63,560 nt of DNA from NCBI GenBank assembly GCA_002352225.1, contig DEIA01000043.1, positions 4,468-68,027 of the forward strand, written 5' to 3'. This document shows, piece by piece, positions 7,870 through 16,121 of the stretch. The position numbers and the translations under genes are program-made. The notes beneath the pieces are model-generated. The model worked only from the letters and a program-made list of their open reading frames with translations, was not told the DNA's origin and did no database searches. Source of the stretch: Flammeovirgaceae bacterium UBA2786 (GTDB lineage Bacteria; Bacteroidota; Bacteroidia; Cytophagales; Cyclobacteriaceae). Position 1 is the first letter of the stretch. The number at the start of each line of letters is the position of its first letter.

Positions 7870-8766
7870 ATGTCGTTGGGCGAAACCAGATTTAAAGTCC
7901 GGAAAAAGAAACTCGGAACCTATCCCTATATAAGTGTGATACTCAGTATTACACTTGCCCTTTTTGTAATAGGCGTATTTGGAGCCCTTGTGATTTATTC
8001 GAAAGAATTAGAGCGAATTGTTCGGGAGAATGTAAAAATTCAGGTTTACCTTAACACCCAGATATCAGACACCCAACGCAATCAAATCGAAAAGGGGCTC
8101 GCCTCTAAACCTTATCTGGGCGATGGCAAAGACGCAATTACATTTGTAAGTAAAGACCAGGCCGCAAAACAATTTATTGAAGAAACCGGAGAAGATTTTA
8201 AGAATTTTCTTGGCGAAAATCCTCTTCGGGATGCTTATCTGGTACGAATTAAGGAAGGGTTTCACGATTCGGAAAACCTAAAAAAAATCAAAACAGAAAT
8301 CGAACAAATTGGCGGTGTGTTTCAGGTACACTACATCGAAAATGTAATCGATTCAATAAACCAAAACCTCACCAAAATTGGTTTGGTGTTGGTTGGGCTG
8401 GTCGTTTTGCTACTTCTGGTTGTTATGCTATTAATCAATAACACTCTTCGGCTTGCTCTTTTTTCACAACGGTTTCTTATCCGCAGTATGCAATTGGTTG
8501 GCGCCCGTAATTGGTTTATTCAAAAACCATTTTTATACCGGGCAAGTCTGCATGGGTTTGTAGCCGGAATTTTGGCTTCTACCCTGCTGATTGCACTGAT
8601 CAGTTTTGCCACACAACGAGTTGCTGATCTGGCATTAATCCAAAATAATAATAGATTACTTTTATTACTGGCATTCCTGATTGCTTTGGGCATGCTGGTG
8701 GCATTTCTAAGCACCTACCGTGCGGTGAGTAAATATCTTAAACTTTCGTTAGACGAACTTTATTAA
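7870..8766 (+). CDS. ftsX: Cell division protein FtsX-like permease
   Basis: FtsX forms, with the ATPase FtsE, a transporter-like complex that activates peptidoglycan hydrolases at the division site. The 298-residue protein has the expected layout: cytoplasmic basic start KVRKKKLGTYPYISV, TM1 (about 22-44), a periplasmic domain (45-170, VYLNTQISDTQRN and FVSKDQAAKQF), then three further TMs (about 172-195, 222-245, 262-285) with the family SMQLVGARNWFIQKPF segment. ftsE is not in the window. It heads an apparent operon with the DUF3098 gene, uppP, truB and ribF. The start coincides nearly with the promoter box, as noted for the preceding site. Confidence 0.93.
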   Translation: MSLGETRFKVRKKKLGTYPYISVILSITLALFVIGVFGALVIYSKELERIVRENVKIQVYLNTQISDTQRNQIEKGLASKPYLGDGKDAITFVSKDQAAKQFIEETGEDFKNFLGENPLRDAYLVRIKEGFHDSENLKKIKTEIEQIGGVFQVHYIENVIDSINQNLTKIGLVLVGLVVLLLLVVMLLINNTLRLALFSQRFLIRSMQLVGARNWFIQKPFLYRASLHGFVAGILASTLLIALISFATQRVADLALIQNNNRLLLLLAFLIALGMLVAFLSTYRAVSKYLKLSLDELY

Positions 8767-8770
8767 TTCA

Positions 8771-8977
8771 ATGAGTAAACTTGCATTTGGAAAAAGAAAC
8801 TACCAGTTGATGATTGCAGGATTGGTATTGCTGGTGATTGGTTTTACTGTTATGGCAATGGACAAAGAGCCATATGGCTTTGGATTTCTGGGTATCACAT
8901 TAAGCCCGATTATTGTACTGGCCGGTTTTATTACTGAAATTTTTGCCATTCTGTACACCCCTAAACACAAGGATTGA
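8771..8977 (+). CDS. DUF3098 small membrane protein
   Basis: A 68-residue protein with two transmembrane helices (about residues 12-29 and 38-60) and the DUF3098 pattern FGKRNYQLMIAGLVLLVIGF, then LSPIIVLAGFITEIFAI. The family is confined mainly to Bacteroidota and usually sits between ftsX and uppP, as here (four bases after ftsX, 11 before uppP). Its role is unknown; the constant neighbourhood suggests a link with division or cell-wall lipid carrier recycling. Confidence 0.92.
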   Translation: MSKLAFGKRNYQLMIAGLVLLVIGFTVMAMDKEPYGFGFLGITLSPIIVLAGFITEIFAILYTPKHKD

Positions 8978-8988
8978 TTTAGTTCTCC

Positions 8989-9783
8989 ATGTCTTATTTC
9001 GATGCCATCATATTGGCAATTATTGAAGGCCTTACTGAATTTTTGCCCGTATCCTCAACCGGGCATATGATCATTGCTTCGGCAATTTTGGGAATTGAGA
9101 AAGACCCGTTTGTAAAAACCTTTACGGTTGCTATTCAACTAGGCGCAATAACATCAGTAATGGTATTATACTGGAAAAGGTTCTTTCAGACTATAAGTTT
9201 TTACTTCAAGTTACTTGCAGCATTTGTACCCGCAGCCATACTCGGCTTGCTGTTTAGCGATCAGATAGATTTTTTATTCGAACGTGTAGATCTGGTAGCA
9301 ATTATGCTAATACTTGGGGGCATTGTGTTTCTTTTTATCGATAAAATATTTCACGAAACAGAAGAGCATGGGCAAACTGAGGTAACGTATAAATCAGCAT
9401 TTAGAATTGGGTTGTTTCAGGTATTAGCTCTTGTTCCGGGTGTTTCCAGATCAGCCGCCACTATCATTGGCGGAATAACCCAGAAGTTAACCAAGCAAAC
9501 AGCTGCTGAATTTTCCTTTTTACTGGCCATCCCCACAATGCTTGCCGCAACAGGATATAAGCTCCTCACGTTTTATCTGGACGGAAATACATTTGGAAAC
9601 GACCATATCTCAATACTCCTTCTGGGTAATATAATAGCTTTTATTGTGGCCTTTCTCGCCATCAAATCGTTTATTACTTACTTAACTAAACACGGTTTTA
9701 AGATATTCGGTTATTACCGGATAATTCTTGGCGTTATCATATTAACACTTTACTGGTTGGGGATAGATATGCAAATTGTATGA
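8989..9783 (+). CDS. uppP: Undecaprenyl-diphosphatase
   Basis: Dephosphorylates undecaprenyl pyrophosphate to recycle the lipid carrier for peptidoglycan and O-antigen; it also confers bacitracin tolerance. The 264-residue integral membrane protein has the BacA/UppP motifs EGLTEFLPVSSTGHMI (residues 13-28, catalytic Glu and Ser/His region) and PGVSRSAATI (about residues 156-165, catalytic Arg). Hydrophobic segments fill the rest. It overlaps truB by four bases (ATGA), indicating translational coupling. Confidence 0.96.
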   Translation: MSYFDAIILAIIEGLTEFLPVSSTGHMIIASAILGIEKDPFVKTFTVAIQLGAITSVMVLYWKRFFQTISFYFKLLAAFVPAAILGLLFSDQIDFLFERVDLVAIMLILGGIVFLFIDKIFHETEEHGQTEVTYKSAFRIGLFQVLALVPGVSRSAATIIGGITQKLTKQTAAEFSFLLAIPTMLAATGYKLLTFYLDGNTFGNDHISILLLGNIIAFIVAFLAIKSFITYLTKHGFKIFGYYRIILGVIILTLYWLGIDMQIV

Positions 9784-10439
9784 GCGAATATCTTGATCGT
9801 GTGTTACTGATCAACAAACCGCTTGAATGGACATCCTTTGATGTGGTGAATAAACTCAGAGGAAAACTTAAGATAAAGAAAATTGGGCACGCAGGTACAT
9901 TAGATCCATTAGCAACAGGCCTATTGATTTTGTGTACCGGAAAAATGACTAAGCGTATTGATGAATATCAGGCGCAGGAAAAAGAATACACCGGCACATT
10001 TGTAATCGGCCAGACAACTCCTTCCCACGATCTTGAAACAGATGTATCAGTACCTATAGAAATTGATCACCTTACAGATGATATCATTTTAAGAGCCGCA
10101 CAAAAATTTACAGGAACAATTCAACAAATCCCGCCTTTACATTCAGCCATTAAAGTAGGCGGAAAGCGGGCTTATGCGTTAGCTCGTAAAGGAGAAGAAG
10201 TAGTACTGAAACCACGCGAAGTTACAATCTCAACTTTTGAAATTACTAATATTACAAAACCACATATTCGATTTCGCATAGTCTGTTCTAAAGGCACCTA
10301 TATTCGCAGCCTCGCCCGCGATTTTGGAAATGAATTAGGAACAGGAGCCTATCTTGCAGAACTTTGCCGAACGCGTATTGGTGAATTTAAACTAGCCGAT
10401 GCGCAAGAACTAGACCAGATTAATCCAGAGGTAAAATGA
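9780..10439 (+). CDS. truB: tRNA pseudouridine(55) synthase
   Basis: Converts U55 in the T loop of tRNAs to pseudouridine. The 219-residue protein is the short Bacteroidota form without a C-terminal PUA domain. Key features: NKPLEWTSFDVVNKLR near the start, GHAGTLDPLATGLL (about residues 37-50) with the catalytic Asp, GTIQQIPPLHSAIKVGGKRAYALAR and the C-terminal CSKGTYIRSLARDFG. Overlaps both uppP and ribF by four bases, so these three genes form a tightly coupled operon. Confidence 0.96.
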   Translation: MSEYLDRVLLINKPLEWTSFDVVNKLRGKLKIKKIGHAGTLDPLATGLLILCTGKMTKRIDEYQAQEKEYTGTFVIGQTTPSHDLETDVSVPIEIDHLTDDIILRAAQKFTGTIQQIPPLHSAIKVGGKRAYALARKGEEVVLKPREVTISTFEITNITKPHIRFRIVCSKGTYIRSLARDFGNELGTGAYLAELCRTRIGEFKLADAQELDQINPEVK

Positions 10440-11368
10440 AAATCTATCATTCGCTGGAAGACTTTTCGCCTTTATCATTTGGGGTTATTACCAGTGGTAC
10501 ATTTGATGGTGTGCACATTGGTCATCAAAAAATTTTATCGCGCTTAAAAGAGGTTGCCGGAAAACATTCGGGCGAAACAGTAGTTATTACGTTTTGGCCA
10601 CACCCCCGAACCATTTTAAAACCTGACGAACCCGGTCTAAAACTTCTTAATACGTTTGAAGAGAAAGCCGATCTGCTTCGCGAATATGGTGTACAACATT
10701 TAATACGTATTCCTTTTACAAAAGAGTTTTCGCAGCTTACCTCAGTAGATTTTATTACTCAAATTCTGGTTAACCGAATAGGCACAAAGAAATTGGTAAT
10801 TGGTTACGATCATCGGTTTGGTAAAAATCGTGAAGGTAGTTTTGAGCAACTTAAACTCAACGGCCCTGCATTCGGGTTTGATGTAGAGGAAATACCAAGA
10901 CAAGATGTTGATCACGTTGGAGTAAGTTCTACTAAAATCCGCAAGGCATTAGAAATTGGTGATATTGACACAGCAAATCATTTTTTAGGGGCCCCCTACC
11001 CGTTATCAGGCCGTGTAATTAAAGGCGATAAACTAGGACGCGTATTGGGTTTTCCAACGGCTAACATTGATCTTGACTCGCACGATAAGTTAGTGCCTGC
11101 CGATGGTATTTATGCCGTTACGGTGAGGCATGAAAACACTACATTCGGGGGGATGCTCTACATTGGTAACCGGCCCACGGTAAATGGTTCAAAACGATCT
11201 ATTGAAGTAAACATCTTTAACTTCGATAAAGAAATTTATGGAGAAACCATAAACCTAAGTTTTCAAAAACTTTTGCGTTCCGACTCACGGTTTAGTGACC
11301 TTGAATCTTTAAAACTGCAATTAGAAAAAGATAAAGTTGCAGCCCTACTGGCCCTTCAATCAATTTAA
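10436..11368 (+). CDS. ribF: Bifunctional riboflavin kinase / FAD synthetase
   Basis: Makes FMN from riboflavin and then FAD. The 310-residue product has an N-terminal nucleotidyltransferase domain (GTFDGVHIGHQKIL at about 22-35, VSSTKIRKALEIGD near 162-175) and a C-terminal riboflavin kinase domain beginning around residue 188 (GRVIKGDKLGRVLGFPTANI, then ADGIYAV and GNRPTVNGSKRSIEVNIFNF). Length is usual for the family. Pairing of truB with ribF is a conserved bacterial arrangement. Confidence 0.96.
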   Translation: MKIYHSLEDFSPLSFGVITSGTFDGVHIGHQKILSRLKEVAGKHSGETVVITFWPHPRTILKPDEPGLKLLNTFEEKADLLREYGVQHLIRIPFTKEFSQLTSVDFITQILVNRIGTKKLVIGYDHRFGKNREGSFEQLKLNGPAFGFDVEEIPRQDVDHVGVSSTKIRKALEIGDIDTANHFLGAPYPLSGRVIKGDKLGRVLGFPTANIDLDSHDKLVPADGIYAVTVRHENTTFGGMLYIGNRPTVNGSKRSIEVNIFNFDKEIYGETINLSFQKLLRSDSRFSDLESLKLQLEKDKVAALLALQSI

Positions 11369-11419
11369 CATTTGCATTTTGTTTGAACTAACGTGAGATT
11401 TGTTTTCAAATAGCACTTT

Positions 11420-12115
11420 ATGATTAACAAAGTAGTAGTTGGGCCTGACGAAGCTGTACACGATATTTTTGATAATGCTACTCTAATGTTGGGCGGTTTT
11501 GGCCTATGCGGTATTCCTGAAAATTGTATTTCATCCATTCTGAAGAAAGGTACCAAAGGATTAACCTGTATATCTAACAATGCAGGTGTAGATGATTTTG
11601 GAATTGGCCTATTGCTTAAAACCAAACAGGTAAAAAAAATGATTTCATCGTATGTGGGCGAAAACTCAGAGTTTGAACGACAGTTGCTTTCTGGCGAATT
11701 GGAAGTAGAACTTATTCCGCAAGGTACACTTGCCGAACGAGTGCGTGCCGGTGGTGCCGGTATTCCAGCTTTCTTTTCTCCTGCCGGAGTCGGAACTGAA
11801 GTAGCAACAGGAAAAGAAATGCGCGAGTTTAATGGCAAAACGTACTTATTAGAGCAATGGCTGCGGGCCGATTTTTCCATTGTAAAAGCATGGAAAGGCG
11901 ATACAGCCGGGAACCTTGTGTATAAAGGCACAGCCCGGAATTTCAATCCCATGATGGCCACTGCCGGTAAGATTACCATTGCAGAAGTAGAAGAATTGGT
12001 GCCCTTAGGTGAGTTAGACCCAAACCAGATACACACACCCGGAATTTATGTGCAACGAATTTTTCAGGGTAAGAATTATGAGAAACGAATTGAACAACGT
12101 ACAATAAGTAAATAG
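11420..12115 (+). CDS. scoA: 3-oxoacid CoA-transferase subunit A
   Basis: Subunit A of succinyl-CoA:3-ketoacid CoA-transferase, which activates acetoacetate with succinyl-CoA and feeds ketone bodies into central metabolism. The 231-residue protein contains the CoA-transferase motif GGFGLCGIPENCI (about residues 25-37), NNAGVDDFGIGLLL, and GAGIPAFFSPAGVGTEVA, all standard for subunit A. Subunit B follows after 90 bases. The gap holds an ACTAAC/AACTAA-rich stretch but no gene. Assignment to succinyl-CoA rather than acetate as donor is from family resemblance only. Confidence 0.94.
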   Translation: MINKVVVGPDEAVHDIFDNATLMLGGFGLCGIPENCISSILKKGTKGLTCISNNAGVDDFGIGLLLKTKQVKKMISSYVGENSEFERQLLSGELEVELIPQGTLAERVRAGGAGIPAFFSPAGVGTEVATGKEMREFNGKTYLLEQWLRADFSIVKAWKGDTAGNLVYKGTARNFNPMMATAGKITIAEVEELVPLGELDPNQIHTPGIYVQRIFQGKNYEKRIEQRTISK

Positions 12116-12205
12116 TAATTAGTCCATAGTTATAAGTTGGACTTATACACTAACAACATCGACTAAACTTTGAACTAAGAACTAACGACTTAAGACTCAC
12201 TCACC

Positions 12206-12862
12206 ATGTTAGACAAAACCGGAATTGCGAAACGAATAGCCCAAGAGGTTGGAGATGGAATGTACATCAATCTGGGTATTGGCATTCCCACATTAGTGGC
12301 CAACTATATTCCATCGCATCTTCATGTAGTGTTGCAATCCGAAAATGGGTTACTGGGTATTGGTCCCTTTCCAACCGAAAGTAAAATTGACCCAGATCTT
12401 ATTAATGCAGGCAAACAAACCATAACCATGATGCCCGGCTCTGCCCTGTTCAACTCAGCCGAAAGTTTTGCTATGATTCGGGGTGGCCACGTGGATCTTA
12501 CTATTCTGGGAGCTATGGAAGTTTCAGAAAATGGCGATATCGCCAACTGGAAAGTGCCCGGTAAAATGGTAAAAGGTATGGGTGGGGCAATGGACCTGGT
12601 TGCGTCTGCCAAGCATATTATTGTAGCCATGCAGCATTGCAGTAAAGAGGGGGCTTCCAAACTACTTAAAAAATGCACCCTCCCCATTACAGGCATAAAA
12701 TGTGTAAAACGGATTGTAAGCGACCTGGCTGTACTGGATGTGCTGCCACAAGGTGGGTTTAAACTGTTAGAACGGGCACCCGGTATTTCGGTGGACCAAA
12801 TTAAAAATGCCACCGAAGGGCGATTAGAGATTGATGGCAACATTCCTGAAATGCAGGTGTAA
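12206..12862 (+). CDS. scoB: 3-oxoacid CoA-transferase subunit B
   Basis: Catalytic subunit of the same heteromer. The 218-residue protein has MYINLGIGIPTLVANYIP near residue 20 and the active-site SENGLLGIGPFP (about 45-56) where the Glu forms the glutamyl-CoA intermediate, followed by NSAESFAMIRGGHVDLTILGAMEV and the GMGGAMDLV segment. Length matches the family. It is in the same direction as subunit A and is followed by gldC 33 bases later. Confidence 0.95.
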   Translation: MLDKTGIAKRIAQEVGDGMYINLGIGIPTLVANYIPSHLHVVLQSENGLLGIGPFPTESKIDPDLINAGKQTITMMPGSALFNSAESFAMIRGGHVDLTILGAMEVSENGDIANWKVPGKMVKGMGGAMDLVASAKHIIVAMQHCSKEGASKLLKKCTLPITGIKCVKRIVSDLAVLDVLPQGGFKLLERAPGISVDQIKNATEGRLEIDGNIPEMQV

Positions 12863-12895
12863 AAAGTTGTTTCTTTGCAGGCTCAAATTTATGCT

Positions 12896-13225
12896 ATGAA
12901 AAAATCTTCCATTGAGTTTGCCATTCAGTTAGACGATAATAACGTTCCTGAACGGATTACCTGGGATGCTACCGATAAACCCTTAGATACACCCACCGAA
13001 ACCAAATCCATTTCGGTTTCGCTTTGGGATAGCCGGCAAAAAAATACCATGCGCATCGATCTGTGGACCAAGGACATGCCGGTTGACGAAATGAAGCGTT
13101 TCTATATCGAAAACATAGGGGGCATAGCACAAAGCGTGCTTACTTCAACTGGCGATGAGAAAATGGCCAACGAAATTAACGCGCTGTGCGACCGATTGGT
13201 GGAGATGGTACGTACGCAGAAATAA
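12896..13225 (+). CDS. gldC: Gliding motility protein GldC
   Basis: A 109-residue cytoplasmic protein matching the GldC family: SSIEFAIQLDDNNVPERITWDATD, SISVSLWDSRQKNTMRIDLWTKDMPVDEMKRFY and the C-terminal ALCDRLVEMVR. GldC was identified as an accessory gliding protein in Flavobacterium johnsoniae and is widespread in Bacteroidota, including non-gliders; its molecular role is not known. The ATG at 12896 is preferred over TTG at 12875 because a TTTCTTTG promoter-like box (12870-12877) overlaps that TTG. Its presence supports the taxonomic placement. Confidence 0.93.
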   Translation: MKKSSIEFAIQLDDNNVPERITWDATDKPLDTPTETKSISVSLWDSRQKNTMRIDLWTKDMPVDEMKRFYIENIGGIAQSVLTSTGDEKMANEINALCDRLVEMVRTQK

Positions 13226-13323
13226 GCTCTATTTCTGTATAGACAAATTGTAAAAAACCACCCTTTCAATCGTTTGTAATTAGCCTTTTTCTTGTAGATT
13301 TAAGGATTAAACCTATAATTCTT

Positions 13324-16104
13324 ATGAATAAATTCTACAGAAAGGCGTTGCTCCCCGTGCTTTTTTTGCTATGCGGGTCTGCAACTCTGATGGCGCAAAC
13401 CACATCAATTACCGGTACGGTAAAAGATGGAGGAAATGATGACCCGTTGGCAGGAGTTAACATTGTGGTGAAAGGTCGGGTAATCGGCACTATCTCCGGC
13501 ACCAATGGTCAATACAGCCTGAAAGTAAATCAGGCACCACCTTTTACATTGGTATTTTCTTTTATTGGATTTGCCACTCAGGAAATTGAGGTAACACAAG
13601 CAACAGCTACAATTGATGTTTCGCTTGCCGAACAAACTTTATTAGGGCAGGAAGTTGTTGTTTCTGCTTCGCGGGTGGAAGAAAGCATTCTACATTCTCC
13701 GGTAACAATCGAAAAAATGGATTTGTTAGCCATCAGGCAATCGGCCACGCCTGATTTTTACGATGCCTTATCAAATGTAAAGGGCGTTCAGACAAATAAT
13801 GGTAGTCTCAATCTAACTTCTATTAACACAAGGGGTTTTGCTACCATTGCTAACGTGCGCTTTGTGCAATTGGTAGATGGAATGGATACACAAACGCCAC
13901 TTCTTAACTTTCCTACCGGTAACATTGTTGGTATTGGAGAACTGGATGCAGAAAGTGTTGAATTGGTGCCCGGTGCTGCCTCGGCACTGTATGGTCCTAA
14001 CGCTTTTAACGGAATTCTAATTATGAAAAGTAAAAGCCCATTTGACTATCAGGGATTAAGCGCCCAGGTTAAAGGAGGTATTACAAAATCAGATGCCGGC
14101 AGTTCAGATCCGTTTATGCAATATAGCCTCCGGTATGCCAAGGCATTTAATAATAAACTGGCAATTAAAATAAATCTTTCCATGCTGCAGGCCACCGATT
14201 GGCTGAGTAATGATTACAGAACTTCGCGAACTAATCCTGAATCAACAACTGATTTAAGCGGCACCAAAGACTTTGATGGTTTGAACCTTTATGGAGACGA
14301 AACACGCATTGCCGTACCAGTACCCAGCATTGGTACCATAACCCGAACAGGCTTCCGCGAAGAAGATATGCTAAATGCTTTTAGTGATGGCCGTGAAGCA
14401 AAAAGCCTTAAGGCTGATGGCGCCCTTCACTATCGTATTAGCGATAAGATTGAGGCGTTGTATAATTATCGTTATGGCGGAGGAAGTTCCATTTATCAGG
14501 GAACTGAAAAATATGTTCTGCGCGACTTCAGTCAGCAGTTTCATAAAGTTGAAATCAAGTCAGATAATTTCTTTGTGCGGGCTTATCGCACAGCTACCGA
14601 TGCCGGTAAATCATACAATCTTTCCGCTTTAGGCGGATATGCTAACGAAACGTACAGCCCGTCAGCAACAAACTGGGTTCCTGATTATGTGGTAGCCATG
14701 CAAGGCTATATTCCGGGAGTTGAAGCCGGAAACCACGATGCTGCGCGTGAATATGCCGACCGTAATCGTCCGCAACCTGGCACACCCGGATATAAAAGCC
14801 TTATGGAAACAGTACGCAATAACTACTTCCAAAGAACCCCAACCGGTACATGGACTGACGCAAATGGAGGTCTGCATCCAGCTTCTGGCGGAGGTGCTTC
14901 CTTCCTTGATAACTCCAGACTCTTTCATGCAGAATTCAACTACAACTTTGTAAATCAGGTTAAGTTTGCCGAAATACAGGTAGGTGGTAATGTAAGAAGG
15001 TATGACCTGTTTTCTTCGGGTACAATCTTTAATGAAGGACCTAATGACGGAGTTGATTTTAATCGTATAAAAATTGACGAATACGGTGTTTATACGCAAA
15101 TCGCCAAAACCATTTCAAACCTAAAGCTAACCGGATCTATCCGGTATGATAAGAATGAAAACTTTGAAGGACAGTTTACACCCAGATTGTCTGCCGTTTA
15201 TAGTTTATCTGAAAATCATAACCTGAGAGCATCCTTTCAAACCGGCTTTAGAAACCCGGATACACAAGCCCAGTTTATTTATTTCCCATCTTCAAGCGGT
15301 ACCTTATTGGGTAGCACCGAAGCCAACGCAAGCCGGTATGGTGTGCATAATGGTGGCGCCTGGACTCAGGCATCTTATAACGCCTTCCGGGCATCGGGTG
15401 GCTCACTTGCTGCCGATGGAACCCCAACCGGTGGAAATGCCAGTTTACTTGTAACAGCCGATATTCCGTATGTACAACCCGAAAAATTAAAATCATTTGA
15501 GGTGGGTTATAAAGGTGTTTTCTCAAATAAACTTTTGGTAGACCTGAATGCCTATTACACCACGTATCAGAGTTTTATTGGTGGGCAGATTGTAGCAGTT
15601 AAGGCACCAACCCAACATCAGGGCAACACGGTTCCAGCCGGAAGTTTGTATAGCTTGTACAACAACTCGATCGAAAATGTTACATCAAGTGGTGTAGGTC
15701 TTGGGCTTACCTATAGCCTACCCCGCAATTTTACATTAAATGGTAGTTATAGCTATGCCACGTTTGATGCAAATGAAACAGCTGACTTCAGAGCTGGCTT
15801 CAACACACCTGAAAATAAATTCAATATCGGATTGGGTAATCGCAAAGTAACAAACAATCTGGGCTTCAATATTAACTTCCGCTGGCAGGAAGGATTCTTA
15901 TGGCAATCATCTTATGGAGTGTGGAATGTGCCTGAGTTTGGTGTATTAGATGCCCAGGTAAGCTATAAACTATCGCCTCTAAAATCTATGTTGAAAGTAG
16001 GCGCTACTAATTTAGGTGGCGGTGATTACAGAACCAATCTGGGGGCCCCTTTTGTAGGACAGATGTATTACATCTCGCTAACATTTGATGAGTTCTTGAA
16101 ATAA
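13324..16104 (+). CDS. TonB-dependent outer-membrane receptor with CarboxypepD-like domain
   Basis: An energised outer-membrane importer of 926 residues. It has a signal peptide (residues 1-24, ending LMAQ), a carboxypeptidase-regulatory-like domain (about 28-105, ITGTVKDGGNDDPLAGVNIV, typical of SusC-like receptors), a plug domain (about 115-235, with NTRGFATIANVRFVQLVDGM and VELVPGAASALYGPNAFNG) and a C-terminal beta barrel ending in aromatic YYISLTFDEFLK. The substrate is unknown. The gene is followed after 17 bases by an SGNH-hydrolase lipoprotein, forming a pair that is common in Bacteroidota but lacks a SusD homologue, so it may import or process an ester-containing or lipid substrate. 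Confidence 0.94.
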   Translation: MNKFYRKALLPVLFLLCGSATLMAQTTSITGTVKDGGNDDPLAGVNIVVKGRVIGTISGTNGQYSLKVNQAPPFTLVFSFIGFATQEIEVTQATATIDVSLAEQTLLGQEVVVSASRVEESILHSPVTIEKMDLLAIRQSATPDFYDALSNVKGVQTNNGSLNLTSINTRGFATIANVRFVQLVDGMDTQTPLLNFPTGNIVGIGELDAESVELVPGAASALYGPNAFNGILIMKSKSPFDYQGLSAQVKGGITKSDAGSSDPFMQYSLRYAKAFNNKLAIKINLSMLQATDWLSNDYRTSRTNPESTTDLSGTKDFDGLNLYGDETRIAVPVPSIGTITRTGFREEDMLNAFSDGREAKSLKADGALHYRISDKIEALYNYRYGGGSSIYQGTEKYVLRDFSQQFHKVEIKSDNFFVRAYRTATDAGKSYNLSALGGYANETYSPSATNWVPDYVVAMQGYIPGVEAGNHDAAREYADRNRPQPGTPGYKSLMETVRNNYFQRTPTGTWTDANGGLHPASGGGASFLDNSRLFHAEFNYNFVNQVKFAEIQVGGNVRRYDLFSSGTIFNEGPNDGVDFNRIKIDEYGVYTQIAKTISNLKLTGSIRYDKNENFEGQFTPRLSAVYSLSENHNLRASFQTGFRNPDTQAQFIYFPSSSGTLLGSTEANASRYGVHNGGAWTQASYNAFRASGGSLAADGTPTGGNASLLVTADIPYVQPEKLKSFEVGYKGVFSNKLLVDLNAYYTTYQSFIGGQIVAVKAPTQHQGNTVPAGSLYSLYNNSIENVTSSGVGLGLTYSLPRNFTLNGSYSYATFDANETADFRAGFNTPENKFNIGLGNRKVTNNLGFNINFRWQEGFLWQSSYGVWNVPEFGVLDAQVSYKLSPLKSMLKVGATNLGGGDYRTNLGAPFVGQMYYISLTFDEFLK

Positions 16105-16121
16105 TCGAAAATCAATACGAT

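Noticed and set aside
12322..12843. Long open frame on the opposite strand of scoB, and many similar long antisense frames
   Set aside because: They mirror well-supported genes, show no family motifs and have unnatural composition.
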